A stretch of 64,000 nucleotides of DNA from Mycoemilia scoparia (lineage: Eukaryota > Kickxellomycota > Kickxellomycetes > Kickxellales > Kickxellaceae), in contig JANBPU010000021.1 of assembly GCA_027575805.1 (NCBI GenBank), forward strand, positions 96,066 to 160,065, read 5' to 3'. Positions within the stretch are counted from its first letter, which is position 1, and the number at the start of each line of letters is the position of its first letter. The position numbers and the translations under genes were made by a program. The notes below the pieces were generated by a model that worked only from the letters and a program-made list of their open reading frames with translations, was not told the origin of the DNA and ran no database searches. Shown here in pieces: positions 1 through 10,929 of this stretch.

Positions 1-2976
1 CATGACTACCCAATCAGAGTCGGTGCCATTTACAGATTCTTTAGAGCTTTCGAGGTTCTTTGTAGATGTTGATGAAGAAGCAGAAGAAACACGGAAATTA
101 TTTGCATTGGTGCTCAACTTTATGCCATTAGCCAAAGGTCTGGGCGGCTTAGTGCTGGTTCTTGAAGATTGGGTCAAAGCTGATGATGATAATGTTGAGC
201 TTAATGAAGAAACACCAGAGTTTATAGATGACATTCGACCCGCCGCACCACGTTTACGAGGCGATGCAAAGCGTACTGAACTTCTTCCCAAAATACTGGA
301 TGAAGCATTACGGCGGGGCGTAGTTCTAATGCGTCTGGATGCAGAAGTGGCTGTATTGCCACTGCTAGCAGAGCTAGTAGAGTTGCTTGTGGCAGAATAG
401 TTTGAGGTGAGTCTTCGGGAGCGAGTTGTACCAGCAACTGCTGCCGAGATGTGAGGCCTTGAGGTACTAGCAGCGGAGTGTGAAGATGACAAAGGAGGGA
501 GGGTAGCAGTACCTGAGCGAGATGATGTTAATGATGAGCTAGGAATCGGTGGTCTTGAGGACCCATTAATCGCATGGCTTGATCCATTTGCAGTATCAGC
601 TTGTATTAGTGCCTTTTCCTCATCAGTTCCACTTATTGGAAGCTTTGAGGGACCACCGGCTTTTTGGACGCTTTTAACAGCACCGCTTACCAGACCTGTC
701 ATTTCTGTAAATGTGGTTATGGATTGCATGTATACCATGTTGAGGTAGGAAGAAACTTCCTTGGTTAAGGCAGTTGGATCTACATCCTCGTCATCATTGG
801 CAAGTCTTGATACTTTGTCCAAGCAAGTCTTGAGACCAGCCAGGCACATTGCATTGAGTCCAAACATTTTTCTACTGACATTGGCCTGCTCCTCCATGAT
901 ATGCTGAGAAAGTTCCACGCTTCTCCTCAGTCCACGGCGCTCTGATGCTAACTCCAGTACACGGAATTCTTGCTCGATCTGGTACTTTTGTTCAGAAGAT
1001 AATCTGGCGCTGGGTGGGATTTGGGCCATTCGTTCAGCGGTGTACTTGTTACGAGATATGGTCTGCTGGGCATGCTGAGCGTGGCGCTCTACAGTTTTAC
1101 ATTGTCTTCCAAGCTCACGAAGAAGTTCATCAATGGAGCGACGGTAGGCCTCCGCTCCACTATGGTTTGGGGACGAATCGACAGATTCGCCTGACACCGA
1201 ACGCTGGCGCTGGAGTTCTTGGGTTATGACCTCAAACTGTTCACGCCACCCTTTAAGAGCATTTGCGTGGCCTTCAAACCATTGGCTGACCATATGAGAT
1301 GAAGCATGCTCCCATCGAGAGCCATCGATACCTGCATACGCCTGGTTAAGCTTATTTCTGATATCTTGAACGATCTGGATGGCCTGTGTCTGCCTCCGAA
1401 CTTCTGCCGCTGATGGGGCTGCAGAACCAGCACTTCTTATCCCAGCTGGAGCGGCAGAGCCAGGACCTCTCTTCCTCAACGAAGCCAGCTCTACCTGAAG
1501 TCTCTTGATCTCTTCGCTTTGCTCCTGAATCTTGCGTTGGTACTGGGCCAGGTGAACCTTTGTGTTGACGGTGTTTTTTACAACAGTCGTTTTAATATTT
1601 TTTGCCCGGTTAGCATACTTCAAGGTGTTGTAAGTTTCCTCGTAATATGTAGATGCTGGGGAAACGCACGTTACCATGGCAGTGCGGCAGTTGCCTCCCA
1701 GAGAAAACTTTAGCAGTCTCGTTAGCTTGGAGTCGCGGTAGGGTATATGTTTATGCTTCTTGGGATCGCAGAGGGCGTTTATGCAGTTTGCAAGAGCTAG
1801 GAGCGACCTGTTGATGTTGGCGCCCTCTCTCATTCTCTCGCCACGGTTTTTTGTCACTGTACCTCTCTCGCTACCAGCAAGATCAATTATACTTAGAGTA
1901 GCTGTTACTACATTTGATTGCAACCCACCAGCTCGTGGCTTCATTCGGATGTGTACCTGTAAAACAGCATGACTTCTTGATGAAGTAGCGTTGGCTTCGG
2001 TGGGGCTCATAGTGCGTCTCTCATTCCCCTGTAGGACCAGCTGCATGACATCTTCTACATTTTGTGGCTTGTGTTCGCTTAAACCGGCCACGGTTACACC
2101 CTTCTTTACATCCTCGCGCAGAGCCAATGGACACGAGCCTTTATCCCCAGAAACTAAAAGATCCCTGATCATCTCATTGTAAACCTCCAAATACGACATC
2201 GAAACATCGGTAACCTTTTCGTCATTTGCTTGCTTGACACGTTCAAAGAGCTCCATCATTGCCAATGGGATGATACCAGGATCATCCGGAGTTCCGCTAA
2301 TGGTATATGTTTTGCCACACCCAGTGGCACCATAGGCGAAAACTGTGGCATTGAATCCATTCATTACTGAATCGAGGAGACTACGTGTGGTTCCTTCATA
2401 AACTTCCCGCTGCTCACAATCTGGGCCAAATACCTTATCAAAAACAAACCTCACATCCTTGTTGCGTTTATTGCTGGCGGCTGGTGTGTGGCGAGAAGTC
2501 ATATTCCCACCTTCGTCTTCTTCAGGGGGATCAAAGACAAGAACGTGATCGTCAATGGGGTGAACAATCTTGCGAATAATATTCCTAGGGTGTGGCCTGG
2601 TCTCTTGGGGGGCTTCAGGCTCACCATTCCGAAGCATCGTTGCGTTTATTGGCATGAGCCTTTCTTTATTGTATTGGGGCATCATGTTCAACTCCTTTTG
2701 GCTAAACGGCCGAACACGGACGGCTACCATTATCGCTGCCTGAGTAAAGCCTGAACCGGCATTGTTGATATCTCCAGCCGCCGTCGTCTGCATTTCCGCA
2801 TTGCTGTTATTTGCGTTTACAGCTCTAATTGGCCCATTACCCACCGTTTTTGTGACAAAAGGTGCGGCAGTTGTTAATATGTTTTCTTTGTTTAAATCAT
2901 TAGTATAAGAATCGCCATTGCCAACCAATGTGGCAGTGGAGGAAGAGCCAGTTGAAGAGCTGTCTTCTACATCCAT
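1..2976 (-). CDS. KIP3: Kinesin-8 family motor (Kip3/KIF18-like), 3' end cut off
   Basis: A plus-end-directed microtubule motor that in this family shortens microtubules at their tips and positions spindles and nuclei. The frame is open and uninterrupted for 992 codons from the ATG at 2976 to the window edge, so the C-terminus is missing. The motor domain covers about residues 75-460: P-loop GATGCGKT near 215, switch I NATSSRSH near 325, switch II DLAGSERG near 364, and YEETYNTLKYANRAKNIK near 450, the end-of-motor sequence typical of kinesin-8. A coiled coil starting QYQRKIQEQSEEIKRLQ follows, then a Ser/Thr/Arg-rich, apparently disordered tail. No intron is seen. The N-terminal 70 residues are Ser/Asn-rich and probably disordered. 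The family call is firm; the KIP3 symbol means kinesin-8 class, not proven orthology. Confidence 0.9.
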   Translation of the reverse strand, partial: MDVEDSSSTGSSSTATLVGNGDSYTNDLNKENILTTAAPFVTKTVGNGPIRAVNANNSNAEMQTTAAGDINNAGSGFTQAAIMVAVRVRPFSQKELNMMPQYNKERLMPINATMLRNGEPEAPQETRPHPRNIIRKIVHPIDDHVLVFDPPEEDEGGNMTSRHTPAASNKRNKDVRFVFDKVFGPDCEQREVYEGTTRSLLDSVMNGFNATVFAYGATGCGKTYTISGTPDDPGIIPLAMMELFERVKQANDEKVTDVSMSYLEVYNEMIRDLLVSGDKGSCPLALREDVKKGVTVAGLSEHKPQNVEDVMQLVLQGNERRTMSPTEANATSSRSHAVLQVHIRMKPRAGGLQSNVVTATLSIIDLAGSERGTVTKNRGERMREGANINRSLLALANCINALCDPKKHKHIPYRDSKLTRLLKFSLGGNCRTAMVTCVSPASTYYEETYNTLKYANRAKNIKTTVVKNTVNTKVHLAQYQRKIQEQSEEIKRLQVELASLRKRGPGSAAPAGIRSAGSAAPSAAEVRRQTQAIQIVQDIRNKLNQAYAGIDGSRWEHASSHMVSQWFEGHANALKGWREQFEVITQELQRQRSVSGESVDSSPNHSGAEAYRRSIDELLRELGRQCKTVERHAQHAQQTISRNKYTAERMAQIPPSARLSSEQKYQIEQEFRVLELASERRGLRRSVELSQHIMEEQANVSRKMFGLNAMCLAGLKTCLDKVSRLANDDEDVDPTALTKEVSSYLNMVYMQSITTFTEMTGLVSGAVKSVQKAGGPSKLPISGTDEEKALIQADTANGSSHAINGSSRPPIPSSSLTSSRSGTATLPPLSSSHSAASTSRPHISAAVAGTTRSRRLTSNYSATSNSTSSASSGNTATSASRRIRTTPRRNASSSILGRSSVRFASPRKRGAAGRMSSINSGVSSLSSTLSSSALTQSSRTSTKPPRPLANGIKLSTNANNFRVSSASSSTSTKNLESSKESVNGTDSDWVVM

Positions 2977-3320
2977 GGCGGATTGTATATATATATGTGT
3001 GTGTATGTGCGTAAGTATTTAAAAAAGAATAGAGGAAAAAGCAAAATAAAGAGACTGGAGGTAAATGAAGAGTGATTTCGTAAACAATAAACAAACACGG
3101 CTTAAACTAAACAAACCAGCTCATGCAGGTTCATTCTTTGATTCTGTTTAATAGTCATGAAGGGTACAGATAGCTGGATTTTGTCAATCTTGATCAAATT
3201 TTCAATTCTGTGAAAAACATTTAACAGTAAGTATAAGAAAAAGGGATATTTTAACAGGGCTTTTAGTTGTATGCGTTTGAGTTACACGACACAATGTACC
3301 GTTGTTTATGGTTGACAACC

Positions 3321-6042
3321 TTATTGTTGGCTTTCCTCGGACACAGAGCCCAAGTTGTCCATAGACTGTAGCGTGAAATCAACAATGAAGGATTCGGTGA
3401 GGAGCCGGTCTACCCTAACGTAGTGACGTTTGGAATATGAAGACAAGGCTACAATCAACTCGCGAGCTTCTGGGATAGTCAAAAGAGCTTCTGATGATTT
3501 TGAGGAAAGGATGCAATACAGGACAGACTGGGCAACCCGAGAGAACTTTACGTTTGTGTTCCAGTTGCGGACATATCCAAGTAGCTTTGTAAGATGACTT
3601 GGGGCCAAAGATTTGACAACAGTGTCGATATCTGGCGAACCAAGAACAGAGTCCAGTTCACCCCGCGTTAGCTTTTGGGCTGATACATCTGTGTCCTGTT
3701 CCTTGTTTTGATTTGTGGGGTTGTTGATCAGCTCCATGAATATGCCAAGCAACCTGTGGGGTTGATCCAGAGAAATTGCCAAACTAATTGCTTTGCGGTA
3801 GTCCTTGGCCTGGAGGTAGTTTGAAAGCGCCTGTTCCTTCAAAATATTGTCTGCCTGCTCTTTATGGAGGCGGCTGATATTATCCTCTGTTGTGTCTTTC
3901 CACACTATGATCGCCGAGTCAGCACCACCCGTGACAAAGTTCTCTCCATCCCCAGCAACGGACAAAGACCAGATCTTGTCCTCGTGTTCGTCTAGAGTCA
4001 ACACACATTCTTCATCCTTTATATTCCACAACTTGACTAGCCCATCGCCGCCAACCGACAATATTTGCATTCCGGATGTGACGAATGCGGAAGAAAGGAC
4101 CGAGCTAGTATGACCTTCAAGGGTTTTAATGCAAGAAAAGTCGTTGAGAGACCAGAGCTTGATAGTTTTGTCTCCAGATGTTGTAGCAAGAATTTGATCA
4201 AATGGTGAAAAAGTTACGGACCAGATACCACGGCGATGTCCCTGGAAAGTGCCTAGGAACTGCCCGTCAGATACTGACCAGAGCTTAGCTGTTTTGTCTT
4301 GGGAACCAGTAGCAAATACTTTGTCATTTGGGGCAATGGTCAATGAGTTGATATCTTTATCGTGTGCTTTGGTGGTATACCTTGCAATAAGCTTCTTGGG
4401 GGATTTTAGCATCTTTGCATTTTCTTGTGTCTTTGCTGCATTGGACAAGTCCCAGACTTTGACTGTACGATCTTGGCTTCCGGTGACCAAGAAATTGCAT
4501 CCTGTCTTGCAAGATAAGCTGACGGCACCGACAGCTTCTGTGTGGCCAATGGCTTCTGCTACACAGATGGCTCGTGTATTGGACTTGGACTTCCAGTCAA
4601 CTAGCCATACTTTAGCCGTGTTATCCTTTGAGCCAGAGACAAACAAAGACGTGTTGTTGTCAAGTTCGTGAACGTCCAAAGAAAGAATTATGTCGCTGTG
4701 GCCGTATATAAGCTCGCAATTGTGGTTATCTAGATTATACAATCTCAGTTGTTCAGAGTTGGTAGCAACAATCACATGCTGTTTGTTCGGACCGATGTAT
4801 TTGATATCAGTGATTTCTTCGTTATAGCCAGCAATTTGACGTGTTTTTTGGAACTTGTTGGTAATGTCATAGAAAAGGATGTTCTGATCTGTGGTAATCA
4901 GCACAAGCTGCTGGGATTCTTCAGCATATAGTACATCAAGACATGCGTGCTTGGAATTCGGTTCTTTGGTCTGTTTGAAGATTTCTTTGCCCGTGTCAAA
5001 GTCCCACAGACGAATAATGCCCTGGCTGCCTCCAGAAAACAAGACTAGCCTGTGTTCGTCCTTTGACTCATTAGAATCAAACAATTTGGTATCTGGTTTA
5101 AGGACCCCAACGGTTTCTAAAGGCTCATATACAGGAATGGTTCGAACAAGCTTTTTTATCCTAATATCCCAGATGTGAATAACACTGTCGCGACCTGCAC
5201 TTATTAGGTATCGACCATCAGGAGTAAAGTCGAGTCCTCGGACTGGGCTTGAATGGCTTTCGAGCACTGCTTCGCATTTCCTGGTGTTGAGGTTCCAAAT
5301 ACGAATTGAGCCATCATCGCCACCAGACACTAGTCTTGGAGCCTTCATATCCGGGTGGAATCTGACTGCAGTCACAACGCCACTGTGACCCTTTAGGCTG
5401 TGAGTACAGAAGCCGCCAGTGATATCCCAGACATTGACCGAACTATCGGCCGATCCTGTGGCTACCAATGTTGATGTCACGTCAATATCCATCACGATGA
5501 CTGGGGCATTATGAGCCTTGAATGACCTTGTTACTTTGAATGTATTCATGTCCCATATTGTCATTTGCAGACTGCGACTAGCAGATACCAAGTGCTTTCC
5601 ATCTGGTTTTATTGAGAATGTCGTAACAGATTCTGTATCCTGGAAGGCATAGAAAAAATCCAATTGTATGGTTTAAAGCCAGTGTAACTATTGATATATA
5701 CATAGTATCTTTGTATTGTATGGAATTTTCAAACCTACTCCTTTAAGCTGTGCTTTTACTTTTCCGGTCTTTGTGTCGATAACATTGATATCTTCGTTTG
5801 ATGCTGTGCATAGTATATCCTCCGCCTTGCTCAAAACAACCTTTCCACCAGTATATATCGATTCTATGCTTTCTACACGGTCGTAGCTATATATTTGTCG
5901 TAAAATGCATTAATATTTGTTCATTTAGAGACATTTGAAACATTCTCACAACTTTTATATATTTTATCGCGAGCTTTTCCTTATAGTTCTAATAGAATAC
6001 ATACCAGCTTTTCAGAGTAATTTTTCCTTCGCCAACTACCAT
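3321..6042 (-). CDS. UTP13: U3 snoRNP / SSU processome WD40 protein Utp13 (TBL3)
   Basis: A nucleolar subunit of the UTP-B module of the small-subunit processome, needed for 18S rRNA maturation. I read three exons: 6042-6005, 5886-5739 and 5639-3321, with introns 6004-5887 and 5738-5640 (GT-AG). They encode about 834 residues, close to yeast Utp13 (817) and human TBL3. Exon 1 starts MVVGEGKITLK. About thirteen WD40 repeats fill residues 15-640, with recurring GH..V..V, SGS.D.T.K.W and TGSQDRTVKVWD motifs. The C-terminal 150 residues (LHKEQADNILKEQALSNYLQ onward) match the Utp13 C-terminal helical domain. Open sequence upstream of 5639 (MDFFYAFQ) is intronic, because the acceptor TTCCAG lies inside it. 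The gene is divergent from the coiled-coil gene at 6496. Confidence 0.93.
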
Positions 6043-6495
6043 TTTGTTTTAAGAATATAACAGAAAATGAGAGCAGTACCTTTTGTAGGTTAAAGAAAGC
6101 TTTAAAAATCTCAAAACAATTTTATTGATCTGGCTACTTTTTGCTAATCACGAGCCCGCATGATTAACTTTAATCAGAATTCAGTAGCGATTTGTGGCTT
6201 CTTGTGTCAATTTTAACAGATTTTTTGCGCAAGCTGTAACTCCTAAAATGACTATCAGTCTTTTAACTGTATTTGACTAGTACAAATTGGTTTGGTCATC
6301 ACCAGAATATGTCAACTAAAATAGCACCAAAAGCCCTACTAAAGTAATTTCTAAAATTAATTTGGAAATTAAAAATGGACATCATGCCATAATAATTCGA
6401 TATCTCAATATCTAATAAAGTGATCACAAGGTGATCTCTCCTTTTGACAATGCAGCTATAAATTACGAGCCAAATAACACATACATTTACATACT
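6043..6495. promoter_or_regulatory. Shared divergent promoter region
   Basis: A 453-bp gap separates the start codons of UTP13 (minus) and the small coiled-coil gene (plus), so it should contain both promoters. On the plus side there is a TATA-like TATAAAT at 6457-6463, about 33 bp before the ATG at 6496. A short imperfect palindrome, GATCACAAGGTGATC, lies at 6422-6436. Promoter function is inferred from position only. Confidence 0.4.
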
Positions 6496-6855
6496 ATGAC
6501 AGGTGAAAGCATGCCTAACGACAAGAAGCAAAATGCCGGGGATATAAACTTGGATGAAGAAAGTCTGAAATTGCTTCTAAATCAAATACAAGAAGAAGCC
6601 GAGAGAGCAGAAAAGGCCCAAAAAGATGTATTAAACGATGCGGATTCCACAGGATTGGTCACTGAGGCAAATCGGGATATGGAAAAGGTTGGAAATGTGA
6701 TGACTTCTTTAGAATCAAAGCTGGATACTATGTTGGACCGTCTAAAAGATATTCTTCAAGCACAGGAAAGCAAAGCCGGTGCCTCTGTCTCGACTTCTGC
6801 AGAAAAAGATGAGACCAGCCAAAAGGATAAGGCACCAGAATCTAGCGAAAAATAA
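6496..6855 (+). CDS. Small acidic coiled-coil protein, function unknown
   Basis: A 119-residue single-exon gene. The ATG at 6496 follows a TATA-like site, and the frame shows acidic, Glu/Lys-rich coding-like composition. Residues 18-95 form heptad-rich helices (DEESLKLLLNQIQEEAERA, then MEKVGNVMTSLESKLDTMLDRLKDI) suggesting a coiled coil. The tail after residue 95 is Ser/Lys/Glu-rich and disordered. No signal peptide or membrane segment is visible. The size and two-helix layout resemble small adaptor subunits such as BLOC-1/BORC or kinetochore components, but I cannot assign a family. It converges on DUG3, with 259 bp between the stops. Confidence 0.65.
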   Translation: MTGESMPNDKKQNAGDINLDEESLKLLLNQIQEEAERAEKAQKDVLNDADSTGLVTEANRDMEKVGNVMTSLESKLDTMLDRLKDILQAQESKAGASVSTSAEKDETSQKDKAPESSEK

Positions 6856-7114
6856 TGACAGCACAGAGGAACTCAATAATCAGTAACAGTATATTAACCA
6901 ACGAAGCCTCCTTTTTAATGTTTTTTTTATCTCTATTTTTTTTGATATTTTGCAAAATTTCCAGATATTGCAGTTATCAGTTGATGATACATCGACATTT
7001 CATTGCAAGTTCAAGATAAATTTGAAAAATATATTTGCTTAATAATAGGTTTAAAATGCAATTTTAATACAGTGTGCAAGGCTTTGAAATAAAAAAAATA
7101 AGAAGGCGTGTAAC

Positions 7115-8423
7115 TTAGAATGTAGACCTCTTTTTGGTAGTATGGTGCTTGTCAATAATAGGGTACTGCAAAACATTGAACTTGGATGTGATGACAAGAA
7201 CAGTATTGGTTGGGACGACAAGCCAGTCTGTTCTTTCGTAGGTCAGTGGCTCAGATGCAACGACGACGACATCTTCACGTTTGTTTGCTTTGATCTAAAA
7301 GTAAAATAAACAAGATATTAGTCATAAAATGAAAATGAGTGACAACCATAGAGTATGTTTTAAACAGAATATGTCTATCATTGCAATTGTTGACTTACCA
7401 TGCGATATTGACCGTTTTCTTCGGATTGGAATTTTGACCCGGATGAAAAGAAGAGAGACGTTCCTTCACGATCAGATCTGTTCACATAGCGGGTACAGAC
7501 GATATTTTCACCATCAGTCAGTGCAAAGTTAAGGAGAGAGAGGTCCTCAATTCCCTCTTCCTCGAGCCACTGGTTAAGAAGGGCAATGGTTTTCAGCATA
7601 GCATCCTTGAGCTCGGTATAGGTGAAAGATTTCTTCATTGGATCATCAAGTTGGTTAAGGAATACTGCAAAGGCATGCTCAGAGTCTGTCGTGCCCTGAA
7701 TAGAAAGATAAATCTCTTCCTTTAGACTAGCCTGGATTTTTCTTTTAATCTTTGGGAAGCCACCAATCATGCCATTGTGCATCCACATAAGGTTACCGAA
7801 CTGCCAAGGATGGCAGTTTGACTCACTTGTAGCTGTTCCACCGGTTGTAGCGCGGACATGAGCAAATATCTGTTTGCTCTTGATCTTTTCGGCAAGTCTC
7901 TGAAGGTTCAAGTTACCCCATGCAGGCAGAGTAGATGTAAATATGCAGCCACTTTCCTGTGGTTCATCATACCATCCAATGCCAAAACCGTCGCCTATAA
8001 GGATAAAGTTGATCCAAATGACAAAAATGTTAGGTTAGTTAGTTTTACAGCAAAATTTCGTTAATAATGTGGGCATTTATCTCTGTATATATATATATAT
8101 ATAGCATGTACTCTTTAATACACTCTTACAAATTTGTTGACCTAATTCAAGAAGTATTCAAAGTATGAGTTAACTTACCGTTGGTATTACGGCGCCAGTC
8201 AAGGAGAAGTTTACAGTTTACAGACTGCATTATGATAGAATGTGCGGGTCTTGTAAGAAGCTACAATGCATAGCAAACAAATTTAGTATACTGTAGAATA
8301 TGTGTGTACCAGGAAATTGAATACCCATTGCATTTATGAACAAGGTTCCAAAATAAAACAGACCAAACTTACATCAGCAAGAAGAATGGGCGACTCGCCC
8401 TTGAAAACAAGCATTCGGCACAT
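7115..8423 (-). CDS. DUG3: Class II glutamine amidotransferase, Dug3-like (glutathione degradation)
   Basis: The amidotransferase subunit of the cytosolic Dug2-Dug3 complex that cleaves the gamma-glutamyl bond of glutathione in fungi. Four exons: 8423-8373, 8260-8179, 7994-7399 and 7294-7115, about 302 residues. The protein starts MCR, placing the nucleophilic Cys at position 2 after Met removal. Family motifs follow: LLTRPAHSIIMQS, NGDGFGIGWY, FAHVRATTGG, N.HPW.FGNLMWMHNG, and TTDSEHAFAVFLNQL. The last exon contains VVVASEPLTYERTDWLVVPTNT, the usual end of this domain. Exon phases join cleanly at all three GT-AG introns. Yeast Dug3 is somewhat longer (357). I saw no separate Dug2 gene in this window. 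Confidence 0.92.
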
Positions 8424-9091
8424 ATTAGTTAAAGTTTATATAAAAATAAATAGTGTGTGTGTGTGTGCGTTTTTAGTACAAAAAATGAAATAAAAATAAA
8501 ATAGGTTTACAAGTAAATTAAAATGGAATTAGTATATTATGGAAGAAGGGGGGCAAAAGGGTGTGTTTTATAGGATTTTCTGGCGTAGAGGAGTCATATT
8601 TAACTATACTGGATCGGCAGTGGTAGTAATCACACAAGAGCATATTCTCACTCCAATACTACCACACCCGCTCAATTATGCGAGCCATTTCGGCCTAATA
8701 TGTTTTGATGGCGAATTCCAAAAAAACGTCTCAAAGCCTCACACGCTTGTGTTATGGCTGTTAGTTTCGCAATTGAAAGACGCAATCTCGCAATCTTGTT
8801 GTCCAAAACCTTTGATTAGGAAATGGCACAACAGGTGGCTGGCAAGAAAGGATTTGATTCGGCAAAATTACGTGATGGTCCGAATAATCAGGCGTGGGCG
8901 TGTCTACACATAATCAAAATCCTAAGGTATTCATTAGTTGTCATTGATGGTTGTCCATATGATTATTTAGATATATCACACCATACCAATTCAAAAAGCT
9001 CAACACTTTAGATTTTGATAGAAAGGAATAGTGCAATCTTTAGCTTTATTATGTCACACTTCAAAGTAAACCATAAAATGTGAAATGGATT
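8424..9091. other. Gene-free stretch upstream of DUG3
   Basis: No coding exon or RNA gene is apparent. It holds the DUG3 5' region, including a short GT run at 8453-8468, and AT-rich sequence. An open frame at 8539-8913 has no recognisable domain or coding-like composition and was not accepted. Confidence 0.5.
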
Positions 9092-9349
9092 TGGGCAATA
9101 ATTTATGAAGGGTGACTTTTGGTGGCCTGTGATTATAGGGGCAATCCCAGCCAAATGCATGATCACAGTCTATTAGAAAATGGTCATCCTTCAAAAATAA
9201 CTACCCATTTAAAAAAGGTATTTACAGCAGAACGAAATAATGATGGCATATGTGTGGTTATTTTTGAAGAATTAGTCACACATTTGGCTGTGATTGCTGC
9301 CCCTATAATTGTTGGCCACCAAAAGATACCCTTCAAAAATTATTACTCA
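9092..9349. mobile_element. Head-to-head pair of miniature inverted-repeat elements (type I)
   Basis: Two units face each other. The left unit, 9092-9207, starts TGGGCAATAATTTATGAAGGG and ends CCTTCAAAAATAACTACCCA. The right unit, 9251-9349, is its diverged reverse complement and ends CCCTTCAAAAATTATTACTCA. Internal sequence also matches between arms: CTTTTGGTGGCC..ATTATAGGGGCA and AGCCAAATG in the left arm pair with CATTTGGCT, TGCCCCTATAAT and GGCCACCAAAAG in the right. The whole block is therefore an imperfect palindrome of about 258 bp. It encodes no transposase and would be moved by an enzyme from elsewhere. The ends match the elements at 27.9, 32.1, 45.3, 51.5 and 52.9 kb. Confidence 0.75.
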
Positions 9350-9440
9350 TATGGTGGTTTGCCTTGGTTGTTAGAAATCTCAAAAAAATTTGTATACATG
9401 GTGGGTCATAAACACAGATTGTTTTATTTAAATATAGCTA

Positions 9441-9571
9441 GGTTTCACAAGGCTTTGGACAAAATGGATCCCCCAAAGTTGCATATGAAATGGCTGATGG
9501 TTGGGACAAAATCTGTGGGCCCGTTTTTGCCTAATTGATGCCTGGTAACTAGTGAACTTTCACCACATCAG
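9441..9571 (+). repeat. Dispersed repeat R2, copy A
   Basis: A roughly 130-bp segment starting GGTTTCACAAGGCTTTGGAC and running through GGGACAAAATCTGTGGGCCC to CTTTCACCACATCA. It is diverged but clearly alignable with copies at 14100-14228 and 32003-32128, all in the same orientation. It ends three bases before the stop codon of the p67phox-like gene, so it probably forms that gene's 3' UTR. One frame reads LDKMDPPKLHMKWLMVGTK, similar to the translation of copy C. Confidence 0.65.
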
Positions 9572-9573
9572 TC

Positions 9574-10929
9574 TCAAGCAGATTGGTCTTCTAAGTTTGT
9601 TGGAAGTATGACCACATTAGTACCAAGGAAGTCTATCTTTTCTAGCTCCTGAAGCTTTTTGGCATTTGGTCGGAACATTGTATTAGGTGGGATACACATA
9701 AACGGGCATCCCTACAGAAAACAATAGAGTATAAATACAACATTTTAGCGAAACGTGTAAAGGTTTGAATAAACTATAGCAAGCATGTTTTAGATGTTCA
9801 TAATTACCTTTCCATTTTTCCTTTTGGCAACTTCAATCCAATCTTCCTTATTTATAATTATATTACCTTTATCTTGCAAATTTCTTACTTTAGATAGCAA
9901 GTTGTGCTGATGCTCAAGTTCGCTAATGTGCTTTTCTGCGTTCTTTCTTTCTTGTTTGTTTTTGGTATGCTCAAGGCGTGATTTTAGCACATTTATTTTG
10001 TTGACAGCTATATTGTCTATTAAAAGACTATGGTTAGATATGATAGTTGGGTTAATGGCCACCGCAAGTGATGCCTCACACATTCTCTTTTGGGCTACAC
10101 CAAACATCTTTTTGTGGTAATAACAGAGCCCAAGGTTGTAGAGTACCTCCCATCTATATAGTGCATAGTGAAGACCCAATTGTGTATAGTCTATGAATTC
10201 TCTTTCTCCCATCACTTGTAATACCTTAGTAAAGTCTTTTATTGCTTCATCAAGTGGAACAATTTCCATTTTTAGGGCCTTGAAATACTTGTGGAGTAGG
10301 ACATAGGTTATTCCTCTTTGGAGATATGCTACTGCCATATAGCCATCCCTTTTCATTGCTTTTGTATAACACTCGAGCTATTAGCAAATAAATTGGCACC
10401 AGAAAAGCAAATTTTTGTAGCCTTATGTGTTGTAATGCTGATTATACTGATCCCAATATTATTTAGTACACGTATTGAATATACCTACTGCTTTCAAGTT
10501 GTAACCGACATTTAGTTTTTTTCTTTCGCTTCTTGTCACGTCTTTTAATTTTACATCTTCTGATAGAGAAGTGTACACAATTCCCATATCAAAGTAAATG
10601 TACGAGTACTTTACACAATCCTAAATAGAAACCCCAGCAAAATCAAAAGGTTTTAGACAATCCCATCAGGGCAGTTGTTGGAAAATACCGTATAAACTGT
10701 ACATATGTTTGATCCTTACATTAAAGCTCTTTAACGACTCCTCAAAATTCTTGCTGTCAAATAGACGGCATGCTTCATACCATTGCTGTAATTCTTGCTA
10801 AATAGAATCAATGCCAATTACAAATTGTGTCAGTATAACAGCAAAAAAGCACAGAAAATAAAAATGCACTCTCATGTTGGACGTGAGTTCATCACAAGTT
10901 ATACCATATAGCCATACCTTGTTGCTCAT
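9574..10929 (-). CDS. p67phox/NoxR-like TPR protein, putative NADPH oxidase activator (short form)
   Basis: Likely a cytosolic regulator that couples Rac-type GTPase to a NADPH oxidase. Five exons: 10929-10918, 10797-10720, 10620-10489, 10377-9808 and 9711-9574, about 309 residues, all phase 0. The TPR region matches the p67phox N-terminus: ECYTKAMKRDGYMAVAYLQRG, IDYTQLGLHYALYRWEVLYN and YYHKKMFGVAQKRM correspond to the third and fourth repeats. The last exon (TMFRPNAKKLQELEKIDFLG, then TNVVILPTNLEDQSA) aligns with the p67phox region around its activation domain. The protein stops there, with no SH3 or PB1 domain. Residues 38-75 (LSEDVKLKDVTRSERKK) look like an extra loop in the N-terminal TPRs. 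No oxidase gene lies in the window. The family call rests on motif matches from memory. Confidence 0.75.

Noticed and set aside
5640..5663. A start for UTP13 at MDFFYAFQ
   Set aside because: These codons are in the intron; the acceptor at 5640 joins GD..ESVTTFSI to upstream exons that supply the true N-terminus.
8539..8913. A 124-residue frame between DUG3 and the first transposon pair
   Set aside because: No domain, no coding-like composition and no splice partners.
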